DNA of 64,000 nucleotides from CAZIJH01 sp964539655. Its GTDB lineage: Archaea > Aenigmatarchaeota > Aenigmatarchaeia > CG10238-14 > SCSR01. Below, piece by piece: positions 1-7,970 of this stretch; position 1 is the stretch's first letter, and the number at the start of each line of letters is the position of its first letter. A model generated the notes under the pieces. The model was not told where the DNA came from, did no database searches, and saw only the letters and a program-made list of their open reading frames with translations. The stretch spans positions 86,623-150,622 of the forward strand of contig CAZIJH010000002.1 of assembly GCA_964539655.1 (NCBI GenBank). Direction: 5' to 3'. The position numbers and the translations under genes are program-made.

Positions 1-1025
1 AGGAAAAGTTTTCTTATCGCGGCCGACAGCTGTACGATATCCTCAGGCTCGATTACGAATCCAGTCTTTCCATTTTCCACGCTCTCGTATATTCCCGGAA
101 CTTTCGTGACGATGACGGCTTTTCCGGAAGAGATTGCATCAAGCAAGGCCGCGCTCTGGCCGGCAGAATAACTTTTGGCGTAAGGGAACACCGCAATCTG
201 CGATTTTATTTTCGGAATGAATTCCCTCGGCGTGTACGTTTCTTTGAATTCAACATTTTTTCTCAACCCGATCCCGTCTATCAAGTTTTCCAATTCCATT
301 TTGTAAATTCTTTCCGACTCGTGAATCGGATTTACCGATCCGTAAATCAAAAGCTTTGCGTCGGGAAATTCGTCGACGATTTTCTTGAACGCGCGCACGA
401 GATACGAAACTCCCTTGTGTGGCGAGAGGTATCCGAAAAAGAAAACGCTTTTCGCCGATTTGACGAACCTGCCTTTCAGCGGAATGGACGGTATTCCCAT
501 CGGTATCGTCTCCACGTTCCTAATTCCTATATTTTTCATTCTCTTTTCGTGGCTTCTCGTGTGTACGATTATCTTGTCCGGCAATCCGTACAGGAAACTT
601 TTGTGGAAAACGTTCAGCGGAAAATAATCCCTGCCGTGCAACGTGAGAACGATTTTGAATTTTCTTTCTTTCAGTTTCATGAAAAGCAGGGGGAGGAAGA
701 ACAAATTATAAAGCCCCGGCTCGTACTGGGCATGGACAATGTCCGGATTTATTTTTTCTATTATTGCAAGAGCCTCATCAACTTCTTTCATCGTCCTGGG
801 AAGAGATTTCAGTTCTCTCGCGATTTGCATGTACGATCTGTGCGAGACCTTCTGCGTTATTGTCCTGAAAATTTTCGGGCCACTCCGCGCGTCGTTGCGT
901 TTGTGCGTAATGACGAAAACTTTTGATTTGCTGTCGACATTCTCAATTCCGGCCACCAGGCGTACAGAAACATCGCCGACCCCGTCCTTCGCGGGAGGGT
1001 AGGAGGTTATCATGCAGATTTTCAT
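1..1025 (-). CDS. Glycosyltransferase family 4 protein, 3' end cut by window edge
   Basis: Reading the minus strand from an ATG at 1025 gives an open frame that runs off the window, with about 341 residues present. The N-terminus (MKICMITSYPPAKDGVGDVS) is the typical GT4 glycine-rich nucleotide-sugar entry loop. Later segments LTLHGRDYFP, FFGYLSPHKGVSYLVRAF and AGQSAALLDAISSGKAVIV are the usual acceptor-side and donor-binding parts of a GT-B retaining glycosyltransferase. It probably transfers a sugar to a surface glycan or lipid at the cytoplasmic face of the membrane; donor and acceptor cannot be told. It is transcribed divergently from the histone gene. Confidence 0.85.
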   Translation of the reverse strand, partial: MKICMITSYPPAKDGVGDVSVRLVAGIENVDSKSKVFVITHKRNDARSGPKIFRTITQKVSHRSYMQIARELKSLPRTMKEVDEALAIIEKINPDIVHAQYEPGLYNLFFLPLLFMKLKERKFKIVLTLHGRDYFPLNVFHKSFLYGLPDKIIVHTRSHEKRMKNIGIRNVETIPMGIPSIPLKGRFVKSAKSVFFFGYLSPHKGVSYLVRAFKKIVDEFPDAKLLIYGSVNPIHESERIYKMELENLIDGIGLRKNVEFKETYTPREFIPKIKSQIAVFPYAKSYSAGQSAALLDAISSGKAVIVTKVPGIYESVENGKTGFVIEPEDIVQLSAAIRKLF

Positions 1026-1039
1026 CGAACCAATCCGAA

Positions 1040-1053
1040 TTAAATAAATATAC
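1040..1053 (+). promoter_or_regulatory. TATA-box region upstream of the histone gene
   Basis: An A+T run (taaataaatata) lies about 35 to 45 bases before the TTG start of the histone gene, inside the short divergent space shared with the glycosyltransferase. Position and composition fit an archaeal TATA box. The factor-B recognition element was not resolved. Confidence 0.45.
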
Positions 1054-1084
1054 TCCGCACGATTAATAATCTTAGTGAGACAAA

Positions 1085-1291
1085 TTGGCGTACCTTCCAA
1101 GACTGCCCTTTGAAAGAATACTGAAGCGCGCAGGTGCGAAAAGGGTTTCTCAGGACGCATTGGAAGAGATCGCGAATATACTCGAGGAAAAACTGATGAT
1201 CATCGCAGAGGAGGCGGCCGCCCTCGCGAAGCACGCGGGAAGGAAAACAGTCATAGACGAGGACATCAGGATGGCCAAGAAAAAGGTTTAA
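1085..1291 (+). CDS. Archaeal histone
   Basis: The 68-residue protein is a single histone fold. It opens with LPRLPFERILKRAGAKRVS, keeps the helix-2 segment DALEEIANILEEKLMIIAEEAAALAKHAGRKT, and ends with TVIDEDIRMAKKK, which matches the HMf/HTk family in length and order. It wraps DNA as dimers and longer polymers. The start is TTG, preceded by GTGA; no in-frame ATG exists nearby. It is the first of a run with RPA and RadA, so it may be co-transcribed with DNA-maintenance genes. A separate Alba gene lies near 58.3 kb, so two chromatin proteins are encoded in the window. Confidence 0.95.
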   Translation: MAYLPRLPFERILKRAGAKRVSQDALEEIANILEEKLMIIAEEAAALAKHAGRKTVIDEDIRMAKKKV

Positions 1292-1323
1292 CCTTGACGC
1301 ACAAAAATTAGATTGAGATTTTC

Positions 1324-2280
1324 TTGTCGGTCGAAGACATAATTAACGAAATCCAGAAGAGGACGGGCAAGTCCAAGTCGGAGATATCTGACATGATGGA
1401 CGCGAAGCACGACGAGTTTTCCGGTATGATAACCAAGGAGGCAGCTGGGCTTCTTGTAGCTAGGGAGCTCGGAATTACGATGCCGAACAACGGCACGAGG
1501 ATGATACAGATATCCAACATTTTTTCCGGAATGAGGAACATCAACACTGTAGGCCGCGTGTTCAGGATTTCCCCGGTGAACCAGTTCGAAAAAAAGAACG
1601 GGGAGGCCGGCAGGGTCGTGAACATATTCATCGGCGACTCGACCGGATTCATCAGGATACCGCTGTGGAACGACCAGGTCAGGATAATCGAGGAGAACAT
1701 TGTGAAGATGGGCGATGTGATACAAGTGTCCGGCGGACTTTCGAAGGAAAATAATTTTGGCGACGTGGAAATTTCTCTCGGAAAATTTGGGACCGTGAAG
1801 GCGCTCGAGAACGAGAGCGGGCTTCCATCGCTGGATTACCTGATGAAAAAATATTTCGCCGACAGGTCGGTACAGAGAATTTTGATCCGCGACGCGATTC
1901 CCGGGACCTTCGAATTCAAGGCGACTGTTTCCCAGATTTTCAGGGGAAGGTTCCTTTTCGATTCGGGTTCCGATCAGGCGATGATAATCTCGTGCATCCT
2001 GGACGACGGGTCGGCGACGATGCGCGCGGTGATGTTCAGGGATGTCGCTGAAAAGGCGTGTGGGCTGAAGGCTGGAGAGATCTCTTCTCTTGACGAGCAG
2101 GCCAGATACGGCGCTGTAGCGCAAGGAATTCTCGGAAAGGAATTTATCGTGTCAGGAAGAGTGAAAAACAACGAGATGTCGGGCGCGATGGAAATAATTG
2201 CGAACGACATCAAAAATATAAATCCTTTAGACGAGAGTAAAAGATTACTGAATGAGTTGGAAACTCTTGTTGGTGCTTGA
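1324..2280 (+). CDS. Replication protein A (single-stranded DNA-binding, OB-fold) subunit
   Basis: The 318-residue protein starts with a helical segment (VEDIINEIQKRTGKSKSEIS). It then has at least two OB-fold-like units, seen as RVFRISPVNQFEKKNGEAGRV with FIGDSTGFIRIPLWNDQ around residues 75-125, and a second unit with SQIFRGRFLFDSG and CILDDGSATMRAVMFRDVAE near residues 205-245. This layout is that of archaeal RPA, which coats single-stranded DNA in replication and recombination. The start codon is TTG. The gene ends six bases before the radA ATG, so RPA and RadA are very likely one transcript. No zinc finger is evident. Confidence 0.85.
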   Translation: MSVEDIINEIQKRTGKSKSEISDMMDAKHDEFSGMITKEAAGLLVARELGITMPNNGTRMIQISNIFSGMRNINTVGRVFRISPVNQFEKKNGEAGRVVNIFIGDSTGFIRIPLWNDQVRIIEENIVKMGDVIQVSGGLSKENNFGDVEISLGKFGTVKALENESGLPSLDYLMKKYFADRSVQRILIRDAIPGTFEFKATVSQIFRGRFLFDSGSDQAMIISCILDDGSATMRAVMFRDVAEKACGLKAGEISSLDEQARYGAVAQGILGKEFIVSGRVKNNEMSGAMEIIANDIKNINPLDESKRLLNELETLVGA

Positions 2281-2285
2281 GATTT

Positions 2286-3236
2286 ATGGCAAGTAAAAAA
2301 GAACCGGTCCTCGAAGACATCCCCGGAGTGGGAGTGAAGATCGCGGAGAAGCTGCGCGAGATCGGGTACACCGACATGATGACGATTGCCACGACTTCTC
2401 CGACGGAGCTGGCATCGATCGCCGAGATAGGGGAGGGCCAGGCGACAAAGATAATCAACGCCGTGAGGCAGATGCAGAACATAGGATTCGAGACGGCCGA
2501 CATAATTTTACAGAGAAAACTCGCCGCCCACAAAATTACAACCGGCAGCAAGAATTTGGACACTCTTCTCGGCGGAGGGATAGAGACTCAGGCCATCACG
2601 GAAGTCTACGGGCAGTTCGCAAGCGGAAAATCGCAGCTCAGCTTCCAGCTCGCGGTCAACGTGCAGCTTCCAATCGAGAAAGGCGGGCTGGGGAAGAACT
2701 GTTTGTTCATCGACACGGAAAACACATTTTCGCCCAACAGGATCGTGCAGATAGCGCGCGGTCTGAAGCTCGAGCCTGAAAAAATTTTGAGAAATATTTT
2801 TGTCGCACGCGCGTACAACACGGAGCACCAGGTGCTTCTTGTGGAGAAAGCGATCGAGGAGATCGAATCGAAGAACATCGGGCTGATAATCGTCGACAGC
2901 CTCACTTCGCATTTCCGCGCGGACTTCGTCGGACGAGGTGAGCTCGCGCCGAGACAGCAGAAGCTCAACAAGCACCTACACGCACTACAGAGACTTGCGG
3001 ACGCGCACAACCTTGCAGTTTATGTTACAAACCAAGTAATGGCAAGACCCGACGTCCTCTTCGGAGATCCAACAGCGCCGGTAGGCGGACACGTCCTCGC
3101 GCACCAGGCGACATACAGATTATATTTCAGAAAGGGGAGAGAGGGGACGAAGATTGCGAAACTCATGGACGCGGCAAACCTTCCGGAAGGCGAATGTGTT
3201 TTTAAAATAACTGAGAACGGAATAATAGACGCGTGA
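2286..3236 (+). CDS. radA: DNA repair and recombination protein RadA
   Basis: The 316-residue protein has an N-terminal helix-hairpin-helix region (LEDIPGVGVKIAEKLREIG) and a RecA-like core. Walker A is GQFASGKS at residues 109-116 and Walker B is IGLIIVDSLTS. The conserved FRADFVGRGELAPRQQKLN and GGHVLAHQATYRLY segments follow. RadA forms filaments on single-stranded DNA and drives strand exchange. I chose ATG at 2286 over the in-frame TTG at 2277, which sits on the RPA stop. No intein or insertion is present. It lies directly after RPA, its working partner. Confidence 0.96.
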   Translation: MASKKEPVLEDIPGVGVKIAEKLREIGYTDMMTIATTSPTELASIAEIGEGQATKIINAVRQMQNIGFETADIILQRKLAAHKITTGSKNLDTLLGGGIETQAITEVYGQFASGKSQLSFQLAVNVQLPIEKGGLGKNCLFIDTENTFSPNRIVQIARGLKLEPEKILRNIFVARAYNTEHQVLLVEKAIEEIESKNIGLIIVDSLTSHFRADFVGRGELAPRQQKLNKHLHALQRLADAHNLAVYVTNQVMARPDVLFGDPTAPVGGHVLAHQATYRLYFRKGREGTKIAKLMDAANLPEGECVFKITENGIIDA

Positions 3237-3237
3237 A

Positions 3238-3693
3238 TTATTTATTTTGCAAACCAGATTGCTCCTCTTCGGCTTTCTTTTTGTCAGCGTCCCTCTTTAA
3301 GAAGTCTTCATTTTTCTCCGCAACTTTTTTCAGTCTCTGCTCATGTTGCCGGTAGATAGGAATCTTTCTTATGCGCTCTTCCGAATCACCGACGGACAGA
3401 CTTCCAATTTCGTCCGAAGCTCTCATGGCCCACAAATCCTCTCCCACATCCAACAGATGAACTCCCATCATTGTGGCGTAGTAAGTGAAATGATCACCAT
3501 TGTAAAAAACAAGCCCTTCATCGACTAATTTTCTAAGGATAACATAGTGAATCTTCTTCGAATAACCAAGGAGCTTCACCCCGGCTTCCCCTCTAGGCAA
3601 TCCTTCCATCGCGTGCCTGAGAACATCCCAAGACTCCGGCCTGCCCATGGTCTTGCATATTGTCGCCAATACTTCGTCCTCTTCGCCGTACAT
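3238..3693 (-). CDS. Winged-helix domain protein, related to the next gene
   Basis: This 151-residue protein of unknown function has a probable winged-helix DNA-binding domain. The segment ESWDVLRHAMEGLPRGEAGVK, followed by LLGYSKKIHYVILRKLVDEGLVFYNGD, reads as helix-turn-helix plus wing. The C-terminal third is highly charged (RIRKIPIYRQHEQRLKKVAE and a lysine/glutamate tail) and probably coiled. The neighbouring 3733-4104 gene has the same order of landmarks, so the two look like diverged paralogs. It converges with radA, with stops two bases apart. Confidence 0.6.
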   Translation of the reverse strand: MYGEEDEVLATICKTMGRPESWDVLRHAMEGLPRGEAGVKLLGYSKKIHYVILRKLVDEGLVFYNGDHFTYYATMMGVHLLDVGEDLWAMRASDEIGSLSVGDSEERIRKIPIYRQHEQRLKKVAEKNEDFLKRDADKKKAEEEQSGLQNK

Positions 3694-3732
3694 AATTACA
3701 AGAAGAAAATTAGAAACGGCGCAAATCCGTAT

Positions 3733-4104
3733 CTAATTTTTATTAGCCTGTACATCTTTTCGCGCAGGTTGATTACAAACGCATTTTGCCAAATTTATCA
3801 TGCGACTACCAAGTTGCGTCGGAAAATAGGATGGCTCGGGAATAGCATCATTATACAAGCCGATCAGACCGTTACTCTCAAGATCCCTGATGCGCTTGTA
3901 GTAAGTGCTCGTTTTCATTCCCAGTATTTCGATTGTTTCACGTGTGCTATGCTTTGTCGGAAGTCCGTATTCGGATTCCATAAGCACTTCCCACGACCCC
4001 TTCCTTCTCATAACTTCCTGGATTCCAAGAAAACTTTCGAGGAAACCATCCCTTTTTATTTTGATGTACGCCTCGTAAAGAGTCTCTTTCCTAAACTCTG
4101 TCAC
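3733..4104 (-). CDS. Winged-helix transcription regulator-like protein
   Basis: The 123-residue protein carries GSWEVLMESEYGLPTKHSTR, then TIEILGMKTSTYYKRIRDL and ESNGLIGLYND, a pattern typical of a winged helix with its recognition helix at TSTYYKRI. It probably regulates transcription. It precedes the 3238-3693 gene on the same strand with about 40 bases between them, so they may form a two-gene operon of related regulators. No ligand domain is visible. The C-terminus has two cysteines (CVCNQ). Confidence 0.6.
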   Translation of the reverse strand: MTEFRKETLYEAYIKIKRDGFLESFLGIQEVMRRKGSWEVLMESEYGLPTKHSTRETIEILGMKTSTYYKRIRDLESNGLIGLYNDAIPEPSYFPTQLGSRMINLAKCVCNQPARKDVQANKN

Positions 4105-4235
4105 GGATTTTTACAGCTCCATCATTAGAAATGCAGCTCACATTTATACGTTTATCCAAAATTTAGGGGAATTGCTGATCGCTTTCTGAAATTTGTAATT
4201 TTGTAAATTTTACCAGGCTGCAATCATCCGAGAAA

Positions 4236-4247
4236 AAATATATTTTA
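4236..4247 (+). promoter_or_regulatory. TATA box for a leaderless metalloprotease transcript
   Basis: The run aaatatatttta lies about 25 to 36 bases before the ATG at 4272. Archaeal transcription starts about 25 bases after the TATA box, so the mRNA would begin at or a few bases before the start codon. Confidence 0.5.
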
Positions 4248-4271
4248 TAGAATGCACACTTATTTTCGAGG

Positions 4272-5021
4272 ATGGTTAAGGTGGGCAGATTCGGGGCAGG
4301 GAAGAGAGTAAGCAAGTCGGTAGAATTTGGAGGAAGAAAGATAGACTACGTTCTCGAGAGGAGGAAAGTGAGGAACGCCAGGTTGCATTTTAGTGCCGGC
4401 AGATTTTTGGTCGTGATCCCGGACAGGCTCAAGGACGGATCGGAAGTGGATTTCCTGCGCGAGAAAAGAAAATGGATACTCAAAAAATACGCGATGCTCG
4501 AGAATGTCTCGTCTATCGTAAATTCCGACATGCGGGAGAACAGGATGCCGATACTCGGCGACCATTATCAAATAGCCCCGTCGGAAAAATTTTCGTTCGA
4601 CAAAGGTTCCAAAATGCTGAACATGGATTTTCAAAACCGCAGGCACGTCGGCAAGCTCGGAAAAATCTTGAAGAATATCCTGTGCGAAGAAATAGATCGC
4701 GTGCTCAAAAAATACAGCGGGCTCACCGGCGGGAAAAAATTCACGCTATCTGTAAGAAAGCAAAGAACAAGATGGGCGAGCTGCTCGCCGTATGACGGAA
4801 GGATGAGCTTCAACCTGAGAATGGCGTTCATCCCGAAAGATTTGGTGGAATACATCATATTCCACGAGCTTACACATGACAAGGAAATCCACCACAATTC
4901 GAAATTTTACAAGATCATATCGGACAGGTTCCCGAACTTCAAGGACTACGAGAAGGAGCTGAACAAGCACTGGCTGCTTTCGTACATGTACCTGAAAAAT
5001 TTTTTTCTCGTGAAAAATTAA
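4272..5021 (+). CDS. YgjP/DUF45-type zinc metalloprotease
   Basis: The 249-residue protein has the signature of the YgjP/WrpP (SprT-like, DUF45) family. A beta-rich N-terminus is followed by RKQRTRWASCSPYDGRMSFN at about residues 162-181 and the zincin motif HELTH at 198-202, with further histidines at 207-208 (EIHHNSKF). The two helix histidines and a downstream histidine bind zinc and the glutamate is catalytic. Family members are soluble, roughly 230-250 residues, and of largely unproven substrate. It appears to be a single-gene unit with its own promoter. Confidence 0.85.
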   Translation: MVKVGRFGAGKRVSKSVEFGGRKIDYVLERRKVRNARLHFSAGRFLVVIPDRLKDGSEVDFLREKRKWILKKYAMLENVSSIVNSDMRENRMPILGDHYQIAPSEKFSFDKGSKMLNMDFQNRRHVGKLGKILKNILCEEIDRVLKKYSGLTGGKKFTLSVRKQRTRWASCSPYDGRMSFNLRMAFIPKDLVEYIIFHELTHDKEIHHNSKFYKIISDRFPNFKDYEKELNKHWLLSYMYLKNFFLVKN

Positions 5022-5058
5022 ATTACAATTTCCCAGTCTCTCACCCACGTGTCAAGCA

Positions 5059-5066
5059 TTTAAAAT
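5059..5066 (+). promoter_or_regulatory. TATA box before the 5091 gene
   Basis: The sequence atttaaaa lies about 25 to 32 bases before the ATG at 5091. This is the spacing expected for a leaderless archaeal transcript, and it supports the ATG over the earlier TTG at 5082. Confidence 0.45.
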
Positions 5067-5090
5067 TCACATTCCAATTTTTTGATTGGT

Positions 5091-5555
5091 ATGCTCAATT
5101 ACAATTCGGAAAGCGAGAACGTGTTCAGCCAATGGGCGGTCGACATCCTTGACATATTGCGCGACTGCTACGCCGACATTTGTTTCGACGTCCCCTCCGG
5201 CATGAAGATTCAGGACATTGCGATGAGGATCCCTTTCAAGTACGGCAACATAAGGGGAGTCGATCTGGAAGACGCGCTGACGATGCTGTACGTGGCCGGG
5301 CTCGTCGACATAAAGTCCCTGCGGAACGGTCTGGAATATTTCAGGCTGACGCGCGACGGGAACGAATTTGCCGAGCTCTTCTCGAACAATGAAACGAGGA
5401 CGGAATCGTTCACTCGTCTAATTAGCATGACGATGAAGCTGGACGACGTCATCAACGATGTCGGAGTAGACAAAAGCAGGTACGAGCAGAGGGTAGTCGG
5501 GCTGCTGACAGACTTCTACAAAATCGCGGACGCGCACAAGCCTTCCGTAAGTTAA
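5091..5555 (+). CDS. Hypothetical protein with winged-helix-like N-terminal half
   Basis: The protein has 154 residues from the ATG at 5091. The central part (DALTMLYVAGLVDIKSLRNG, then YFRLTRDGNEFAELF) resembles the last helix and wing of winged-helix proteins, where a beta hairpin is followed by LTRDGxEF. The C-terminal helical part (TESFTRLISMTMKLDDVIND) has no recognised match. A DNA-binding role is possible but not shown. It stands alone with its own promoter. Confidence 0.5.
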   Translation: MLNYNSESENVFSQWAVDILDILRDCYADICFDVPSGMKIQDIAMRIPFKYGNIRGVDLEDALTMLYVAGLVDIKSLRNGLEYFRLTRDGNEFAELFSNNETRTESFTRLISMTMKLDDVINDVGVDKSRYEQRVVGLLTDFYKIADAHKPSVS

Positions 5556-5606
5556 GCTCCAACTGCGAAATTGCCACTCATGCAAGTTACAAATCTTTAT
5601 ATTTAG

Positions 5607-5626
5607 ATGATACCAAATGGTATCAT
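5607..5626. promoter_or_regulatory. Perfect palindromic operator of the RelBE-type module
   Basis: ATGATACCA (5607-5615) and TGGTATCAT (5618-5626) form exact 9-base inverted arms around AA. The palindrome fills the space between a TATA-like run (tttatattta, about 5597-5606) and the antitoxin ATG at 5627. This is where a ribbon-helix-helix antitoxin would repress its own operon; that binding is inferred. Confidence 0.75.
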
Positions 5627-5905
5627 ATGAGCCAGATAAACCTTAGGCTTCCCAGAGATCTCAGGCGCGAAGCCGAGAGGTACGTGAAAAGGCACGGATA
5701 CAAGAGCATACAGGACCTCACCAAACAAGTCTTGAGGGAAAAAATTCTGCAAGAAGAAAGCGAGAAGGAGACCAGGGAAATAATGAGGAACAAGGAACTT
5801 CTCGAGAGCATCAAAAGGTCGACCGACGACATCAGGCACGGCCGCGCACACACATTCGAAAAAATGAACGATCTCAGAGACAGATACCAAAAAGGCAAAA
5901 AATGA
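5627..5905 (+). CDS. Ribbon-helix-helix antitoxin (RelB-like)
   Basis: The 92-residue protein begins with QINLRLPRDLRREAERYVKR, a beta strand plus helix of the ribbon-helix-helix fold. Two long charged helices follow that could wrap the toxin (EESEKETREIMRNKELLE). It overlaps the downstream toxin gene by four bases (ATGA), the usual order and coupling for antitoxin-toxin pairs. A perfect palindrome lies directly before its ATG. It should neutralise the RelE-like protein and repress the operon. Confidence 0.75.
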   Translation: MSQINLRLPRDLRREAERYVKRHGYKSIQDLTKQVLREKILQEESEKETREIMRNKELLESIKRSTDDIRHGRAHTFEKMNDLRDRYQKGKK

Positions 5906-6147
5906 GATTCCAGGTTTCAAAAGAGCTCGACGAAATCTTGCGGAAGCTCGACAGGAATTTGCGCGAACAGGTTTTCAAAAAAATCGAGAAGATATTGTCG
6001 CACCCCGAACTCGGGAAACCGCTTTCAAACGAGTTGGCAAGTTACAGGAGCGAACGCGTCGGAAAGTTCAGGCTGATTTACAGGACCGAAAGCGATCTGA
6101 TAATTTTCCACACATCCGAGCACAGGAAGAAAGCATACGGAAGGTAA
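5902..6147 (+). CDS. RelE/ParE-family toxin
   Basis: The 81-residue protein shows the RelE/ParE plan: an N-terminal strand (MRFQVSKELDEIL), a helical hairpin (LDRNLREQVFKKIEKILSHP), then LGKPLSNELASYRSERVGKFRLIYR and a final FHTSEHRKKAYGR strand. The basic LRSRVGKFRLIYR-like segment and the C-terminal H..KKAY are typical of ribosome-dependent mRNA interferases of this family. The start overlaps the antitoxin stop. Confidence 0.8.
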   Translation: MRFQVSKELDEILRKLDRNLREQVFKKIEKILSHPELGKPLSNELASYRSERVGKFRLIYRTESDLIIFHTSEHRKKAYGR

Positions 6148-6633
6148 TCAGTTGAGCTGCCACAGGTAGAAGTTAAGAAGAGTCGCGACGCTCACCCAGA
6201 TCATGTAAGGAACGAGAAGCCACGCGGCCTTTTTCGAAATTTTGTAGAACGCGATGATTGTCGCGGCTATCGATAACCACATGGCGATTATCACGAGCAG
6301 TCCGCCGAAGATGTCGCGCATCCCGAAAAACACTATGGACCATGCCGCGTTCAGCGAGAGCTGCGCTCCGAAAACGTACAGCGCATTTCTGTTCTCGTTT
6401 TTCTTGAAACCCTTCTGCCAGACAAGGTATAGAGAGATCCCCATCAGGGTGTAGAGAGCGATCCATACGGGACCGAACAGCCAGCTCGGCGGCGTGAAGA
6501 TTGGCTTCGCCAATGACGCATACCATGTCGGAATGGAAGATATTGTGAAGACTGAACCGATGATCCCTGCGAGCTGGCAGATTATTATCGCTGCGACCAG
6601 CCTGGAAAAATTCACAGACTTTGGTTTCAGCAT
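6148..6633 (-). CDS. tspO: TspO/MBR family membrane protein
   Basis: The 161-residue protein has five predicted membrane helices. It carries the TspO hallmarks WYASLAKPIFTPPSWLFGPVW (residues about 37-57), LYTLMGISLYLVW and NAAWSIVFFG, plus a late LLVPYMIWVSVATLLNFYLW. TspO proteins bind porphyrins and related ligands and influence stress responses; no catalytic role can be read here. The gene converges with the RelE-like toxin, the two stops being adjacent. Confidence 0.93.
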   Translation of the reverse strand: MLKPKSVNFSRLVAAIIICQLAGIIGSVFTISSIPTWYASLAKPIFTPPSWLFGPVWIALYTLMGISLYLVWQKGFKKNENRNALYVFGAQLSLNAAWSIVFFGMRDIFGGLLVIIAMWLSIAATIIAFYKISKKAAWLLVPYMIWVSVATLLNFYLWQLN

Positions 6634-6739
6634 ATCATTAATTTAATTCCCTCAGTTAAAAAATATCGGGCAGTCCCTGTTTATTCCAGGGAGTTTGGAC
6701 AATTTCTTTAAATACATGCGAGCACCATGAACATCTTCA

Positions 6740-7300
6740 GTGAGAAAGTTGGCGCGCAGGTTTTTCGTATGCGACGTGGTGGGCAGCGTAAGGGGACAGG
6801 ACCTGGAGCAGCCCCTGAAGGAGATGTTCGGCAGGCTCGAATCCCAGGATTTCAAAGTGAACGTAGAACACATTCGTGCGGGCGGCGAAGATTCGGGAGC
6901 GGACAACAACTTGACATCGATCGCATTTTACGCGGAGAAGGTTTCGGGGCTGAAGAAGATCGTCATCTCGACTGAAATTTTTCCAGACAGGGAATACGGC
7001 TATCTGAACATCGATTTTTCAAAACAGATGCGCGGGCCGTCTTACGCGAAGAAGGCGGAGGCGGTCGCCGGAATTGCCGGATTCGCGGGAACGCTGCTCG
7101 CAACCGGGCCGCTGCAATACGCAAGCCTGATGGCGATGGGCGCGGGAGTCGCGGGAATGGGAGCACATTCTATATTCTCCGGGGATCTCAGCGACGACGA
7201 CCCGGTAGTGGAGAGATTCGACGACGAATTCAATGAATGCGTCAGGCACCTGTACACGGCCAGGTCGGAAAAACGACACTACGTTCCGGTGCGCGCTTGA
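6740..7300 (+). CDS. Hypothetical protein with a hydrophobic alanine/glycine hairpin
   Basis: I do not recognise this 186-residue protein. The N-terminal 90 residues are soluble and mixed alpha/beta (RFFVCDVVGSVRGQDL, KIVISTEIFPDREYGYLNI). Residues about 104-145 are hydrophobic and rich in alanine and glycine and could form a membrane hairpin (AVAGIAGFAGTLLATGPLQY). The end is acidic, then basic. The GTG start at 6740 is uncertain because an in-frame TTG at 6749 follows. Confidence 0.5.
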   Translation: MRKLARRFFVCDVVGSVRGQDLEQPLKEMFGRLESQDFKVNVEHIRAGGEDSGADNNLTSIAFYAEKVSGLKKIVISTEIFPDREYGYLNIDFSKQMRGPSYAKKAEAVAGIAGFAGTLLATGPLQYASLMAMGAGVAGMGAHSIFSGDLSDDDPVVERFDDEFNECVRHLYTARSEKRHYVPVRA

Positions 7301-7379
7301 AATAAAAATCCTATTGAATTCACACGTACTGTTTCCTGCAACGTAGGCTCGAATTTAAAGCTACCCGCATCATTAAATT

Positions 7380-7859
7380 TTGAGAAGGGTGGCCGAGGAA
7401 ATAAGACACGCGCTGAAAGACATCAGGAAGGCGAAGAACAAAAAAGAACTGGAGTTCGCGGAAGTCCGCCTGGAGAGGGTTGAGAAGGACCTGAAGAAGC
7501 TTCTCGACAGGGTGACGGACGATTGGAAATGCCTCGAGCTGAATCACGGCGGACACTCGAAGAACAGCATCTACAGTCTGGCGTCGAAGGCGTTTGCAAG
7601 ATGGAAATATAACGAATTCACCCCGAAGCAGGCCATGCGTCTCGTGTACGAACTTGTCGAAGAAGCGAAGAACCGCAACGCGAGCGCGGAGGAAATAGGA
7701 CAGATAAGGTCCAACTACCGGGCTATAGCGTACACCTGGCACACGAGGCTCTACGCGGAAGGCGTGCTGGAGAGGAAGCTGGGATGCGGGAAGGACCACG
7801 TGTACAGGTTCAGGGAGGAGGGCGCGGAGTTTCTGAGGAAGAGAACAAAACAATTTTAA
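7380..7859 (+). CDS. Hypothetical helical protein
   Basis: The 159-residue protein has a charged N-terminal coiled coil (AEEIRHALKDIRKAKNKKEL, then RLERVEKDLKKLLDRV) and a C-terminal part. The latter has features of a helix-turn-helix with a short wing (WHTRLYAEGVLERKLGCGKD, then YRFREEGAEFLRKR). No family was recognised. The start is TTG; no ATG is available in frame nearby. It has no obvious operon partner. Confidence 0.5.
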   Translation: MRRVAEEIRHALKDIRKAKNKKELEFAEVRLERVEKDLKKLLDRVTDDWKCLELNHGGHSKNSIYSLASKAFARWKYNEFTPKQAMRLVYELVEEAKNRNASAEEIGQIRSNYRAIAYTWHTRLYAEGVLERKLGCGKDHVYRFREEGAEFLRKRTKQF

Positions 7860-7970
7860 GATTGCCATCACCAATGCGAATTCATTCCCTTGATTTTCTG
7901 TCTGTATGATAGGAATGATAATTAGATGGAATAAATAGAATAATTTAAATTGTAAAAAGTATTCTATATT

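Noticed and set aside
1288..2124. A 278-codon open frame on the minus strand opposite RPA.
   Set aside because: It is a shadow of the RPA reading frame; no recognisable protein features are present.
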